This document shows, piece by piece, positions 8,580 through 16,720 of a stretch of DNA of 64,000 nucleotides. Position numbers and translations under genes: made by a program. A model generated the notes under the pieces. That model made no database searches, was not told where the DNA came from, and saw only the letters and a list, made by a program, of their open reading frames with translations. Within the stretch, counting starts at the first letter, position 1; each line of letters starts with the position of its first letter. Source of the stretch: Corynebacterium uterequi (GTDB lineage: Bacteria; Actinomycetota; Actinomycetes; Mycobacteriales; Mycobacteriaceae); contig NZ_CP011546.1 of assembly GCF_001021065.1 (NCBI RefSeq), positions 1,116,001-1,180,000 on the forward strand. Reading direction: 5' to 3'.

Positions 8580-9038
8580 ATGGACACCGCGAAGGAACAC
8601 GCACTACTGCTTGAGCTCATCGCCCGCGCCGCTGTGGCGCCATTGGGGGAGCACGACCTGGCCGAACTCAACGCTCGAAACGTCGGGTTCGACCGAACAC
8701 TCGGGCTTCGCTACACCCGGGTAGGAGCCGACGGGGTGACCTGCGAACTCGACGTCACCGAGGCACACCTCCAGCCGGCTGGCATCGTCAACGGCGGGGT
8801 CTACGCAGCGCTGGCTGAGTCGGCGGCCTCCTTGGCCGGCATGGTCGCCGCCGGAGCTCCCGTGGTGGGGGTTACTAACTCCACGGATTTTATTGCTGCG
8901 ACGGGTTCCGGAACTCTGCGCGCTGTCGCCACCCCCGTTCAACTCGGGCGTCGTACTCAACTGTGGTCAGTTGAGGTCACTCGCAACGGCAAGCTGCTAT
9001 CGCGGACGACGCTACGCACCATGCCAGCACGAACCTAG
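8580..9038 (+). CDS. PaaI-type hotdog-fold thioesterase
   Basis: 152 residues with the hotdog-fold signature HLQPAGIVNGGVYAALAESAASLAG, in which the acidic residue on the central helix is the catalytic candidate. LGRRTQLWSVEVTRNGKLLSRTTLR follows as the C-terminal strands. Such enzymes hydrolyse acyl-CoA thioesters; the acyl group cannot be read from sequence. It is divergent from gnd, as for the mycobacterial homologue near gnd1. It ends 10 bases before the stop of corA, with which it is convergent. Confidence 0.88.
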   Translation: MDTAKEHALLLELIARAAVAPLGEHDLAELNARNVGFDRTLGLRYTRVGADGVTCELDVTEAHLQPAGIVNGGVYAALAESAASLAGMVAAGAPVVGVTNSTDFIAATGSGTLRAVATPVQLGRRTQLWSVEVTRNGKLLSRTTLRTMPART

Positions 9039-9047
9039 CACCGGGGC

Positions 9048-10109
9048 CTAAAGCCACTTATTCCGACGGAACCACCACGCCATCACGACGATCAAGGCCG
9101 CGATGATCGCCAATACCACGTAATAGCCGTAGCGCGATCCGAGCTCCGGCATGTGCTCGAAGTTCATGCCGTAAATGCCGGCGATGAGCGTCGGAACCGC
9201 CGCCATGCCGACAAAAGCGGATATGGCGCGCATGTCTTGATTCTGCTGGAGGGTCACTTTGGCGACCGAGGCGTCGAGCAAAGCGGTGAGCCGCTCGTCG
9301 AAACCGTCGACGTCGTCGCGAACGCGCATTTCGTTATCAAGGACGTCCCGGAAGTACTGGCGCACGCGTTTGGGAATAATGTCCTTGTGGTTCTTGATGA
9401 GATTCGACAGCGCCGTCGCCAGCGGATCCGTGGAGTGGCGCATCTCGAGGATCTCTCGCTTAAACAGGTAAATGCGATCGATGCTGAAATCTGATCCCGG
9501 GGTGAAGACCTCCTCCTCGAGCTCGTCCACCTCAAGCTCTAGCAGGTTGGTGATCTTGAGGTACTGGTCCACCAGCCCGTCTGCCACCCGATATGCCACG
9601 GCGGACGGACCTTCCGAGTAGAGTTCCGGATCCGCATCGATGTCCGACAACAGGTCGGGCACCGCGGCGCCGTGGCGAACCGTGATGATGAAGTCCGCCC
9701 CGAGCAGCATCTGAACCTCACCTGTGCCGATCACGTCACGGGTGTTGGTGACCTTCTCATCGTCGGTGAAGTGGACCGAGCGAACGACAAGGAACAACTG
9801 GTCGTCGTAGCGCTCAACCTTCGGGCGCTGGTGGGCGGACACAGCGTCCTCCACGATGAGTTCGTGGATGCCGAATTGGTCGGCGATGCGCAGCATCTGG
9901 GTCTCATTCGGCTCGTGCAGGCCCAGCCACACATAGCCACGCCCTCCGCCGGCCACCTGCTCGCGGAGGTGGGTGCGCGCCGACGCGATGCTGAACTCGC
10001 CCGGAAGCCGCCGCCCATCGATGATGAGTTTGCAATGGTCAATGCAGCGCTCCAGCGGAACGCTCAACCGTGAACCACGTTCCGGCATGGATGCATCTCC
10101 ACCAGCCAT
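9048..10109 (-). CDS. corA: Magnesium/cobalt transporter CorA
   Basis: 353 residues. A large cytoplasmic N-terminal domain and long helices (LLELEVDELEEEVF) lead to two C-terminal membrane helices. The signature YGMNFEHMPE sits between them and the basic tail is RRNKWL. CorA forms a pentameric channel for Mg2+, in some cases Co2+ or Ni2+, across the cytoplasmic membrane. ATG 10109 is chosen because AAAGGGG lies 7 bases upstream. Longer in-frame extensions run into the divergent methyltransferase promoter and are rejected. Confidence 0.94.
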   Translation of the reverse strand: MAGGDASMPERGSRLSVPLERCIDHCKLIIDGRRLPGEFSIASARTHLREQVAGGGRGYVWLGLHEPNETQMLRIADQFGIHELIVEDAVSAHQRPKVERYDDQLFLVVRSVHFTDDEKVTNTRDVIGTGEVQMLLGADFIITVRHGAAVPDLLSDIDADPELYSEGPSAVAYRVADGLVDQYLKITNLLELEVDELEEEVFTPGSDFSIDRIYLFKREILEMRHSTDPLATALSNLIKNHKDIIPKRVRQYFRDVLDNEMRVRDDVDGFDERLTALLDASVAKVTLQQNQDMRAISAFVGMAAVPTLIAGIYGMNFEHMPELGSRYGYYVVLAIIAALIVVMAWWFRRNKWL

Positions 10110-10160
10110 CTCCTGGCCCCTTTCTCGTGTCAAAGCGGGGAATGTCCGCCGGCTCCTTCC

Positions 10161-10173
10161 TATACTGGGCGTC
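10161..10173 (+). promoter_or_regulatory. Leaderless promoter, methyltransferase gene
   Basis: TATACT at 10161-10166 ends 7 bases before the ATG at 10174. No Shine-Dalgarno sequence is present. Confidence 0.55.
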
Positions 10174-10761
10174 ATGCCAACGTGGAAAGAAATCAGCGAC
10201 GCAAACCCCAACCACTCAGAAAACTACGCTAGGCGCTGGAAGATGTTGCAATCTCAAGGCAACGACATCTACGGGGAAGCCCGGTTGGTTGACGCGATGG
10301 CCGGGCGCGGGTCGACGATCCTTGACGCCGGCTGCGGCACCGGCCGCCTCGGCGCGTACCTCATCAAGCAGGGGCACACTGTGGTGGGCACTGACATCGA
10401 TCCGGTGCTCATCGAGCACGCTAAGCGCGACGTCCCCGAGGCCCGCTTCTACGTCGGCGACCTCAGCGCCGACGAGATCCCGGTGACGGACGTGGACATT
10501 GCGGTGAGTGCCGGCAACGTCATGGGGTTTCTCGCACCCGACGGCCGCGACGCGGCGCTGGCCAACATCTTCCGCAGCCTCAAGCCCAAAGGGCGGGCCG
10601 TCATTGGCTTCGGCGCTGGCCGCGGGTGGGGGTTTGACGACTTCCTCGACACCGCTCGCCGCGCCGGATTCGCTGTCGATGCCGTCTTCGAGAGCTGGGA
10701 CCTCAACCCCTTCACCGAGGAGTCTACGTTCCTCGTCGCCCTGCTCTCTAAGCCGGCCTAG
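10174..10761 (+). CDS. Class I SAM-dependent methyltransferase
   Basis: 195 residues. Motif I is ILDAGCGTGRLGAYL, the acidic residue ending strand 2 is in VVGTDIDPVLIEHAK, and motif IV is VDIAVSAGNVMGF. The enzyme binds S-adenosylmethionine; the acceptor is unknown. Reading from ATG 10174 removes a 67-residue spurious extension that would overlap corA. The stop abuts the ndh stop directly (TAG then TTA on the top strand). Confidence 0.88.
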   Translation: MPTWKEISDANPNHSENYARRWKMLQSQGNDIYGEARLVDAMAGRGSTILDAGCGTGRLGAYLIKQGHTVVGTDIDPVLIEHAKRDVPEARFYVGDLSADEIPVTDVDIAVSAGNVMGFLAPDGRDAALANIFRSLKPKGRAVIGFGAGRGWGFDDFLDTARRAGFAVDAVFESWDLNPFTEESTFLVALLSKPA

Positions 10762-12156
10762 TTACTGCTCCTCCTCGGCTTCGACCTCGCGGCGCGAGTC
10801 GACGGGCGTCTCCGAGGGGGCTGCGTAGTCGAGCTGGGTGCGGGCCACGTACTGCTGCCACGTCGTGGCCAGGTTCGTCCGGGTGGGGGAGACGGAGTTG
10901 ATGCCCCAGTTGATCGCCGAGACCATGCGGTTGCGGAAGCCGACGAGGAACATGATGTGGACGGTCAGCCACAGGACCCAGCCGATGAAACCGGTGACCT
11001 CCACCTTGCCGATCTTGGCGACGCCGGAGAAGCGGGAGATGATGGCCATGGAGCCCTTGTCGAAGTACTCGAAGTCCGGCCGCTCCTCGGGGGTCTGCTC
11101 GCCGTCGGCCTCCTTCGCGATCTGCTGCGCGGCGTACTGACCGCCCTGGATAGCCGTCTGGGCCACGCCCGGCAGGCGATCGAGGGACATCATGTCGCCG
11201 ATGACGAACACGTTCTTATCGTTGCCGACCGTGAGGTCGCGGTTGACCTCCACCTTGCCGGCGCGGTCAACAGTGGCGCCTGCCTGATCGGCGATGATCT
11301 TGCCCAGTGAGGAGGCCTGCACGCCAGCCGACCAGATCTTCGTCTTGGACTTGATGGTGTGCACCGAGTCGTCCTTCGTGGACTTGTACGTGACCGCGTC
11401 GGCGGTGACATCCGTGACCAGGGCGTTGAGTTTGACCGTCACGCCGAGCTTCTCCAGTTGGCGCTGGGCATTCCGGCCCAGGCGCTTGCCGAACGGTGGC
11501 AGCACCTGCGAGGCGCCGTCCATAAGGATAATTTTGGCGGATTCCGGCCGGAACTGGGTGAACTCGCCCTTGAGCGTGCGATTGGCCATCTCGGCGATCT
11601 GGCCGGCGATCTCGACGCCGGTCGGGCCTGCGCCAACGACGACGAAGGTTAGCAGCGCCTCGCGCTCTGCCGGGTCGTCGGTGATTTCGGCGCGCTCGAA
11701 GGCGCCGACGAGCCGGGCGCGGATCTCCAGCGCGTCGTCGATGGTCTTCATGCCCGGGGCGAACTCGGCAAAGTGGTCGTTGCCGAAGTAAGACTGGCTC
11801 GCACCCGCGGAGACGATGAGCGAATCGTAGGAGTACGAGCGGTCGTAGTGGCCCAGGCGGGTATGGACGAGCTTGGCGTCGAGATCGATGTCGACGACCT
11901 CACCCTTGACGACCTCGACATTGTCCTGCTTGCGCAGCACCTGACGAGTCTGGGGTGCGATCTCTCCGGAGGAGAGGATGCCGGTGGCCACCTGATAGAG
12001 CAAGGGCTGGAAGAGGTGGTGGTTGGTCCGGTCGATCAAGGTGACGTCGACGTTTGCGTGGTCGAGTTCCTTGGCAGCAAACACACCGCCGAAGCCGGAG
12101 CCGATGATAACGACGTGGTGGCGGCCGCCTTCCGGACGGTAAATGTTCTCGGTCAT
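10762..12156 (-). CDS. ndh: Type II NADH dehydrogenase
   Basis: 464 residues. FAD-binding IIGSGFGGVFAAKEL is at the N-terminus and NADH-binding VVGAGPTGVEIAGQIAE near residue 170. The quinone-site segment AQTAIQGGQYAA follows. A hydrophobic C-terminal anchor (GWVLWLTVHIMFLVGFRNRM) tethers the enzyme to the cytoplasmic membrane. It passes electrons from NADH to menaquinone without proton pumping, and is the main entry of NADH electrons in corynebacteria, which lack complex I. Convergent with the methyltransferase gene. Confidence 0.95.
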   Translation of the reverse strand: MTENIYRPEGGRHHVVIIGSGFGGVFAAKELDHANVDVTLIDRTNHHLFQPLLYQVATGILSSGEIAPQTRQVLRKQDNVEVVKGEVVDIDLDAKLVHTRLGHYDRSYSYDSLIVSAGASQSYFGNDHFAEFAPGMKTIDDALEIRARLVGAFERAEITDDPAEREALLTFVVVGAGPTGVEIAGQIAEMANRTLKGEFTQFRPESAKIILMDGASQVLPPFGKRLGRNAQRQLEKLGVTVKLNALVTDVTADAVTYKSTKDDSVHTIKSKTKIWSAGVQASSLGKIIADQAGATVDRAGKVEVNRDLTVGNDKNVFVIGDMMSLDRLPGVAQTAIQGGQYAAQQIAKEADGEQTPEERPDFEYFDKGSMAIISRFSGVAKIGKVEVTGFIGWVLWLTVHIMFLVGFRNRMVSAINWGINSVSPTRTNLATTWQQYVARTQLDYAAPSETPVDSRREVEAEEEQ

Positions 12157-12276
12157 GCAGAGATCACGCTTTCATATGAGGGCAGGCTTAGTGAAGAAAA
12201 CGTGGTTCAGTGTAGCGAGTTTAGTTGCCCCGTGCGTGGTCCGGAGTGCCTAACCGGTGGTCGTAGCCACAAATAC

Positions 12277-12290
12277 TAGTATTTTTGCAC
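12277..12290 (+). promoter_or_regulatory. Leaderless promoter, CFA-synthase-like gene
   Basis: TAGTAT at 12277-12282 ends 8 bases before the ATG at 12291 in an AT-rich patch unlike its flanks. No Shine-Dalgarno sequence is seen. Confidence 0.5.
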
Positions 12291-13580
12291 ATGACAGCTG
12301 AGCACCTCCGCGTCATCGACGCCGATTTGTGGCCCACCGTGGCCTACCCGGTGCGCATACCCGTCGTCGGCGCACTTGCCGCTCGGGCCGCGGAGGCGCA
12401 CTTCGCCTCCGCACTGCGTAAAGCCGGTCTTGAAGCGGGGGCGCAGGGTGATCTGTGTATCTTGCACGACGAGCTTTTCGACCGGCTGGCGGCCTCCGGA
12501 TGGACGGGTTTCGCCGAGTCCTACCTGGCCGGTGAGTGGACGACGCCGGACCTCACCGCGGTGCTCACCGCCTTAGTGTCTTCAGGTTTCAAGCCCCGTA
12601 CGCCGAAACCTCCGGCGAAAATCGACGATTCAGGCGTGGGGGAGATCCCGCCGGACCTCGTGGCCCTGTATGCGGGCGACGGCATGAGCACGTTCGGGGC
12701 GGTATTCTCCTCCGCCGTGCCGACGACGGTCCGCACTGCCGTTCCCAGCTACCTGCCGGGCAAAGACCACGGGCGCAACACGCACCTCGTGGACGTGCGT
12801 CGACTCAGTGAGCCACGCAGCGTCGAGCGGGAGGACGTCGGTGATGGGCAACGGCGAAGCGTCGAACTGCTCCTCGACGCCGCCCGGGTGCGCTCCGGGT
12901 CCCGGGTACTGGACTTTCCGGCATCCGGCGGTGCGGTGGCAATCGCGGCGAGTCGTCGGGGCGCGACCGTGGACTCCATGACGGGGGATGTGGACATGGC
13001 CCGCGCAATGCGCGCTCGACTGCGCGACGCGGCGGCGATGAGCTCGGTGAACGTCGTCGTCAGGGACTCGGTGCTATCTGGGGCTCCCGACTGGCACGAG
13101 CGCTACGACGCCATCGTCTCTATGGAGCGGCTGGAGACGGTCAGCCGCGCTCAGCGCGTGGCCATGCTGCGCGGGATGGACCGATTGCTGGAAGTCGGTG
13201 GCCGGGCAGCCATCCAGATGATGGTTGCTACCGACGAGCTGTCCTCCGCCGGGGCGTGCAGTCTCCGGGTGCTTAATCACTACATTTACAGCGGGATCGG
13301 TTTCCCGACCGTTGACGACGTCTACCGCCTGGTGGACCGAAATACTCGTCTGCGCGTAGTAGGGCAGACCCACCTCGGTGCTCACGCTAGCCGTGGCTAC
13401 CGTTTCGAAGCCGAGAGCTTTGCCGCGCATACACGAGAGGCGGCGGCCGCCGGCTTCGATGCCGTCTACCGCCGCCTCTGGGCCTATCAATTCGCGCTGC
13501 GAGAAGCCCTCATGAATCTCGGCATGCTCGACTGCGTGCAATTCGAGCTCACCCACCGCCATCGGGGCGGGCGCCGCTAG
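12291..13580 (+). CDS. Cyclopropane-fatty-acid synthase family methyltransferase
   Basis: 429 residues. The N-terminal part matches the CFA-synthase accessory domain (SYLAGEWTTPDLTAVLTAL). The C-terminal half is a SAM-binding fold with RVLDFPASGGAVAIAASRRG, where motif I is degenerate compared with the usual GCGWG. MERLETVSR occupies the position of the usual GxFEHVG motif. CFA synthases add a methylene or methyl group to unsaturated acyl chains of phospholipids. The altered motifs make catalysis or substrate uncertain. ATG 12291 is preferred to the TTG six bases upstream. Confidence 0.8.
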   Translation: MTAEHLRVIDADLWPTVAYPVRIPVVGALAARAAEAHFASALRKAGLEAGAQGDLCILHDELFDRLAASGWTGFAESYLAGEWTTPDLTAVLTALVSSGFKPRTPKPPAKIDDSGVGEIPPDLVALYAGDGMSTFGAVFSSAVPTTVRTAVPSYLPGKDHGRNTHLVDVRRLSEPRSVEREDVGDGQRRSVELLLDAARVRSGSRVLDFPASGGAVAIAASRRGATVDSMTGDVDMARAMRARLRDAAAMSSVNVVVRDSVLSGAPDWHERYDAIVSMERLETVSRAQRVAMLRGMDRLLEVGGRAAIQMMVATDELSSAGACSLRVLNHYIYSGIGFPTVDDVYRLVDRNTRLRVVGQTHLGAHASRGYRFEAESFAAHTREAAAAGFDAVYRRLWAYQFALREALMNLGMLDCVQFELTHRHRGGRR

Positions 13581-13601
13581 GGCCGCTAGATCTACAGGCC
13601 G

Positions 13602-14972
13602 CTAGATCTGGGTCATGTCGTCGTCCTTCGTCTCCCGGATAAGCGCCACCGCGATGAGCGACACGACAGAGACCACGACCAAGTACAGACCCACCGCGTG
13701 GACACCCCGGGAATTCGCCAGGGCGGTTGCGATGAACGGGGCGACGGACGCGCCAAGGATGGACGAGACGTTGTACGCAATGCCCGACCCGGTGTAGCGA
13801 ACATTAGTGGGGAAGAGCTCCGGCAGCACCGCCGCCATGGGACCGAAGATCATGCCCATGAGGAACATACCGATGCCGAGGAAGGCCATGACGGAGCTGA
13901 TCGTGGCCTCACCCGGGGTGAGGAAATAGGAGAAGGTGAAGCCGAAGGCAATGATGGCGATGGTGGTGGCGCCCAGGGTGGGCCGCCGGCCGACGGTGTC
14001 AGCCAGGCGCGAGGCCACGGGGATGCCCAGGATGAAGGCGAAGATAGTCACCAGCTGAACCTGAAGGAAGTGGAGGTAGTCGATGCCCAGGCCGGCGGAC
14101 TTCTCGGGATCAGCGATGCCGAAGGAGAGGATCCACGTCGTGACGATGTAGAACAGCGTGTAGGTTCCGACCATGATGAAGGTTCCGGAGAACAGGCCGC
14201 GCCAGGAGGTGCGGAACACCTCGCCCAGCGGCGAGCTGACCTTCTTGCCGCTCTTGAGCGCCTCGGTGAACACCGGGGTTTCCTCCAAGCGGAAGCGGAC
14301 GTACAGGCCGATGATGACCATGACCGCGGAGAGCAGGAAGGGAACTCGCCAGCCCCAGGTCATGAAGGGACCAGAGGTATCACCGAGTTCATAGCCTAGC
14401 GTGGCGACGAGAACGAGGAACAGGCCGTTGGCCAGCAGGAACCCGAAGGGGGCGCCGAACTGCGGCCACATCGCCGCCTGGGCACGCTTGCCGGGTTGGG
14501 CGTATTCGCTGGACAGCAACGCGGCGCCGGACCATTCACCGCCAAGGCCCAGGCCCTGGCAGAAGCGCATGAGCGACAGCAGTGCCGGGGCGAAGATTCC
14601 CACCTGCGCGTAGGTGGGCAGCAGGCCGATGATGAAGGTGGCGATGCCCATGGTGAGCAAAGCGCCGACGAGCGTCGCCTTGCGTCCCACGCGGTCACCG
14701 AAGTGGCCGAAGAAGATGGAGCCAAGCGGCCGGGCGATGAAGGCCAGCCCGAACGTGGCGAAGGACTGCAGCAGCGCCACGGTGGGATTGTCGGTCTCCG
14801 CGAAGAACACAAAGGGGAACACTGCCACGGCAGCCGTGGCGTAAGCATAGAAGTCGTAGAACTCGACGGTGGTGCCGATGGTGGACGCGAAGTTGACCCG
14901 GACGCGGTCGCGGCGGGTGAATTCTCTCGACGCGTCAGTCTTCGGTGCGTCGGAGCGGAGCGTGGTGGACAC
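13602..14972 (-). CDS. MHS-family (MFS) metabolite:proton symporter
   Basis: 456 residues with twelve predicted membrane helices. The MFS loop 2-3 signature GHFGDRVGRKATL, the loop 8-9 counterpart RLADTVGRRPTL, and RPLGSIFFGHFGD plus FYDFYAYATAA are typical of the metabolite/H+ symporter subfamily (ProP, ShiA, KgtP). The substrate is not readable. GTG 14972 is chosen because AAGGGG lies 7 bases upstream. The frame is open upstream to 15122, but that part is not transporter-like and contains the operator at 15101-15131. Monocistronic. Confidence 0.88.
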   Translation of the reverse strand: MSTTLRSDAPKTDASREFTRRDRVRVNFASTIGTTVEFYDFYAYATAAVAVFPFVFFAETDNPTVALLQSFATFGLAFIARPLGSIFFGHFGDRVGRKATLVGALLTMGIATFIIGLLPTYAQVGIFAPALLSLMRFCQGLGLGGEWSGAALLSSEYAQPGKRAQAAMWPQFGAPFGFLLANGLFLVLVATLGYELGDTSGPFMTWGWRVPFLLSAVMVIIGLYVRFRLEETPVFTEALKSGKKVSSPLGEVFRTSWRGLFSGTFIMVGTYTLFYIVTTWILSFGIADPEKSAGLGIDYLHFLQVQLVTIFAFILGIPVASRLADTVGRRPTLGATTIAIIAFGFTFSYFLTPGEATISSVMAFLGIGMFLMGMIFGPMAAVLPELFPTNVRYTGSGIAYNVSSILGASVAPFIATALANSRGVHAVGLYLVVVSVVSLIAVALIRETKDDDMTQI

Positions 14973-15100
14973 GGCAACCCCTTCATTTTCTAGGCAATAG
15001 GGACCGGGACAGTTTAAGGTCTCATCTTGCGGACGCCAAATCTCAGTCAATGGGAGGCTGTGGGGAGGGTTGTTGATCGCGTGAAGGGAGGCGGGATCAG

Positions 15101-15131
15101 CATTATCTGACATAATGTACATTATCGGACA
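15101..15131 (-). promoter_or_regulatory. Palindrome and direct repeats upstream of the MHS transporter
   Basis: ATAATGTACATTAT at 15112-15125 is a perfect 14-bp palindrome. It is overlapped by two 12-bp direct repeats, CATTATCTGACA (15101-15112) and CATTATCGGACA (15120-15131), which differ at one base. On the minus strand TTGTCC and GATAAT within it could serve as -35 and -10 of the transporter promoter, leaving a leader of about 120 bases. The binding regulator is not identified. Confidence 0.6.
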
Positions 15132-15197
15132 ATTTTAGAGCGTGGTCACGAGATGGAAACATCTCTGTGACGCAACGCCTACACGGCTGCTACACGG

Positions 15198-15893
15198 CTA
15201 TTGCTTGACGAACGACAGACGAATATTGAGAACGCCCTCGTCGGCAATCTTCGCGGCGATCATCTCCGGTGAGATGACGCCAAAGTCGTTGCGGTTGATC
15301 GTCGGCGTGCCGGCGACGACGATCCGGTCCCCGTCGCGCAGTGCATCGAACTCGCCCGTGATCTCGTTAGTGTGGCCCTTAATGGTCAGGTCGCCCGTCA
15401 ACGTCACCTTCGCCACCGTCGCGTCTTCCGGAACGTGCGATACATCCACCGGCTCGGTGAGCGTGAAGCTGGCCGTCGGATGCTGATCCGTCTCGAAGAG
15501 CTTGCGCCGGACGTTAACGTCGCGGACCTCGCGGTCGGAATCGATGCCCGTCATGTCGACGACGATTTCACCCTCGGTGACCACGCCGCCAGCAACCTCG
15601 ATGTGCCCCTGGAGGTCCTGCGTGGAGCCGGACGTGCGCCGCTGATCCCCAGGCAACAATTCATCGAAGGTAAAGCCCACCGAGGAGGTATTCGGCGGCG
15701 TGCCGGAATCGAGTACCCAGGAACCGTCGACGGCTGTTGTTGCCGGCTTCGCCTTGGCGGCCTCGAGGCCCCCGGTCTGAACACCGGGGCTGGCGATCGC
15801 CGCCCACAGCACCGGGACCACGGCGAAAAGCCCGAGGGCAATGATAAGGACGGAAACAGCGCCGATGACTATCTTGGGGTTCACTTTGCTCAT
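15198..15893 (-). CDS. YceI family protein, membrane-anchored
   Basis: 231 residues. One N-terminal membrane helix (IVIGAVSVLIIALGLFAVVP) is followed by a YceI-like lipocalin barrel (GSWVLDSGTPPNTSSVGF, ADLTIKGHTNEITGEFD-like repeats, INRNDFGV). YceI barrels bind polyisoprenoids or amphiphiles in the cell envelope. ATG 15893 follows AGGTAGGACCC. The start is 5 bases after the stop of the zinc-finger gene, so they form a two-gene operon. The bound ligand is unknown. Confidence 0.88.
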   Translation of the reverse strand: MSKVNPKIVIGAVSVLIIALGLFAVVPVLWAAIASPGVQTGGLEAAKAKPATTAVDGSWVLDSGTPPNTSSVGFTFDELLPGDQRRTSGSTQDLQGHIEVAGGVVTEGEIVVDMTGIDSDREVRDVNVRRKLFETDQHPTASFTLTEPVDVSHVPEDATVAKVTLTGDLTIKGHTNEITGEFDALRDGDRIVVAGTPTINRNDFGVISPEMIAAKIADEGVLNIRLSFVKQ

Positions 15894-15898
15894 GGGTC

Positions 15899-16222
15899 CT
15901 ACCTTAATTTCTCGATGCGTCGAGCCAGGGCCACCAATTCCCACGCCAAAGCCGTAATGTCCGAGGCGGGTGCGCCCTCCGAGGAAGCGGTGGCAATATC
16001 TTCTGCGGCGCAACGCAGTGTGAAGAGGTTGTCTCGCAACCTGCTGGCTTTCTCCGGTGACATAACGACTGCGGCTTCTGGGATCTCCGTGCCCGCGAGG
16101 CGGCGTCTATTCTCATAGGCACGTTGACGGCAGGATCGGCGGCAGTACTTTCGGGGGCGACCAGGCCCATCGTGGATGAACTCTCGCCCACACCACTCAC
16201 AGGTCTGCTGTTGCACTCGCAC
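15899..16222 (-). CDS. Small zinc-finger-like protein
   Basis: 107 residues from GTG 16222, or 116 from GTG 16249. The N-terminal part has a C-x2-C ... C-x3-C pattern (CEWCGREF, then KYCRRSCRQRAYENRR), consistent with a small zinc-binding domain with a basic, nucleic-acid-friendly helix. The rest is helical (ALAWELVALARRIEKLR). The internal GTG is favoured because TAGGGT ends 7 bases before it. First gene of the operon with YceI. Function unknown. Confidence 0.7.
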   Translation of the reverse strand: MRVQQQTCEWCGREFIHDGPGRPRKYCRRSCRQRAYENRRRLAGTEIPEAAVVMSPEKASRLRDNLFTLRCAAEDIATASSEGAPASDITALAWELVALARRIEKLR

Positions 16223-16235
16223 GGCCTCTACCCTA
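16223..16235 (-). promoter_or_regulatory. Possible leaderless promoter, zinc-finger gene
   Basis: TAGGGT (16235-16230, minus strand) ends 7 bases before GTG 16222. Confidence 0.35.
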
Positions 16236-16277
16236 TCGGTGGAAAACACTGAGGAACAAAAGGTTGCCCCTGGTCGT

Positions 16278-16317
16278 TATACTGGTGCAGTTGATGACCG
16301 CAAGAAAACGGAAAGGG
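16278..16317 (+). promoter_or_regulatory. Promoter and RBS of rbpA
   Basis: TATACT at 16278-16283 is a strong -10 hexamer. GGAAAGGG at 16310-16317 is the ribosome binding site before ATG 16328. This is an ordinary leadered transcript, in contrast to many neighbours. Confidence 0.55.
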
Positions 16318-16327
16318 TTGGTTCGGT

Positions 16328-16708
16328 ATGGCTGATCGCGTGCTCAGGGGTAGCCGGATGGGGGCTGTGAGCTACGAGACGGATCGTGACCACGACCTGG
16401 CCCCGCGCCAAATGGTCAAGTACCGTACGCCGGACGGCGATATCTTCGATGTTCCCTTCGCGGACGACGCCGAGATCCCCGAGGAATGGCTGTGCAAGAA
16501 CGGCCAGGTTGGCACCCTCGTCGAGGGCGAAGGTGTGGAATCGAAGCCGCAGAAGCCGCCGCGGACGCACTGGGACATGCTGCGGGAACGGCGCACCATC
16601 GAGGAGCTCGATGTGCTCCTCGAAGAGCGCCTGGAGCTGCTGCGCAAGCGCCGGCGCAACGCCGCCCGCCTGCTCAAGGAGCAGCAGGAAGAGCAGCAGA
16701 AGTCCTAG
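16328..16708 (+). CDS. rbpA: RNA polymerase-binding protein RbpA
   Basis: 126 residues. MADRVLRGSRMGAVSYETD is the conserved N-terminal tail, followed by the small barrel (VKYRTPDGDIFDVPFADDAE) and the sigma-interaction domain at the C-terminus (RTHWDMLRERRTIEELDVLLEERL by parts). RbpA binds RNA polymerase and the principal sigma factors and stabilises the open complex in actinobacteria. Only one cysteine remains in the barrel, so it is not expected to hold zinc. Convergent with ppm1. Confidence 0.96.
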   Translation: MADRVLRGSRMGAVSYETDRDHDLAPRQMVKYRTPDGDIFDVPFADDAEIPEEWLCKNGQVGTLVEGEGVESKPQKPPRTHWDMLRERRTIEELDVLLEERLELLRKRRRNAARLLKEQQEEQQKS

Positions 16709-16720
16709 CGCCCGCCTGCT

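Noticed and set aside
13572-13608. GCCGCTAG repeated three times at the end of the CFA-like gene
   Set aside because: Short, imperfect and at a convergent gene end; no hairpin or function can be supported.
14973-15122. 50-codon N-terminal extension of the MHS transporter
   Set aside because: It would place coding sequence over the palindrome and lacks transporter character, while GTG 14972 has a good ribosome binding site.
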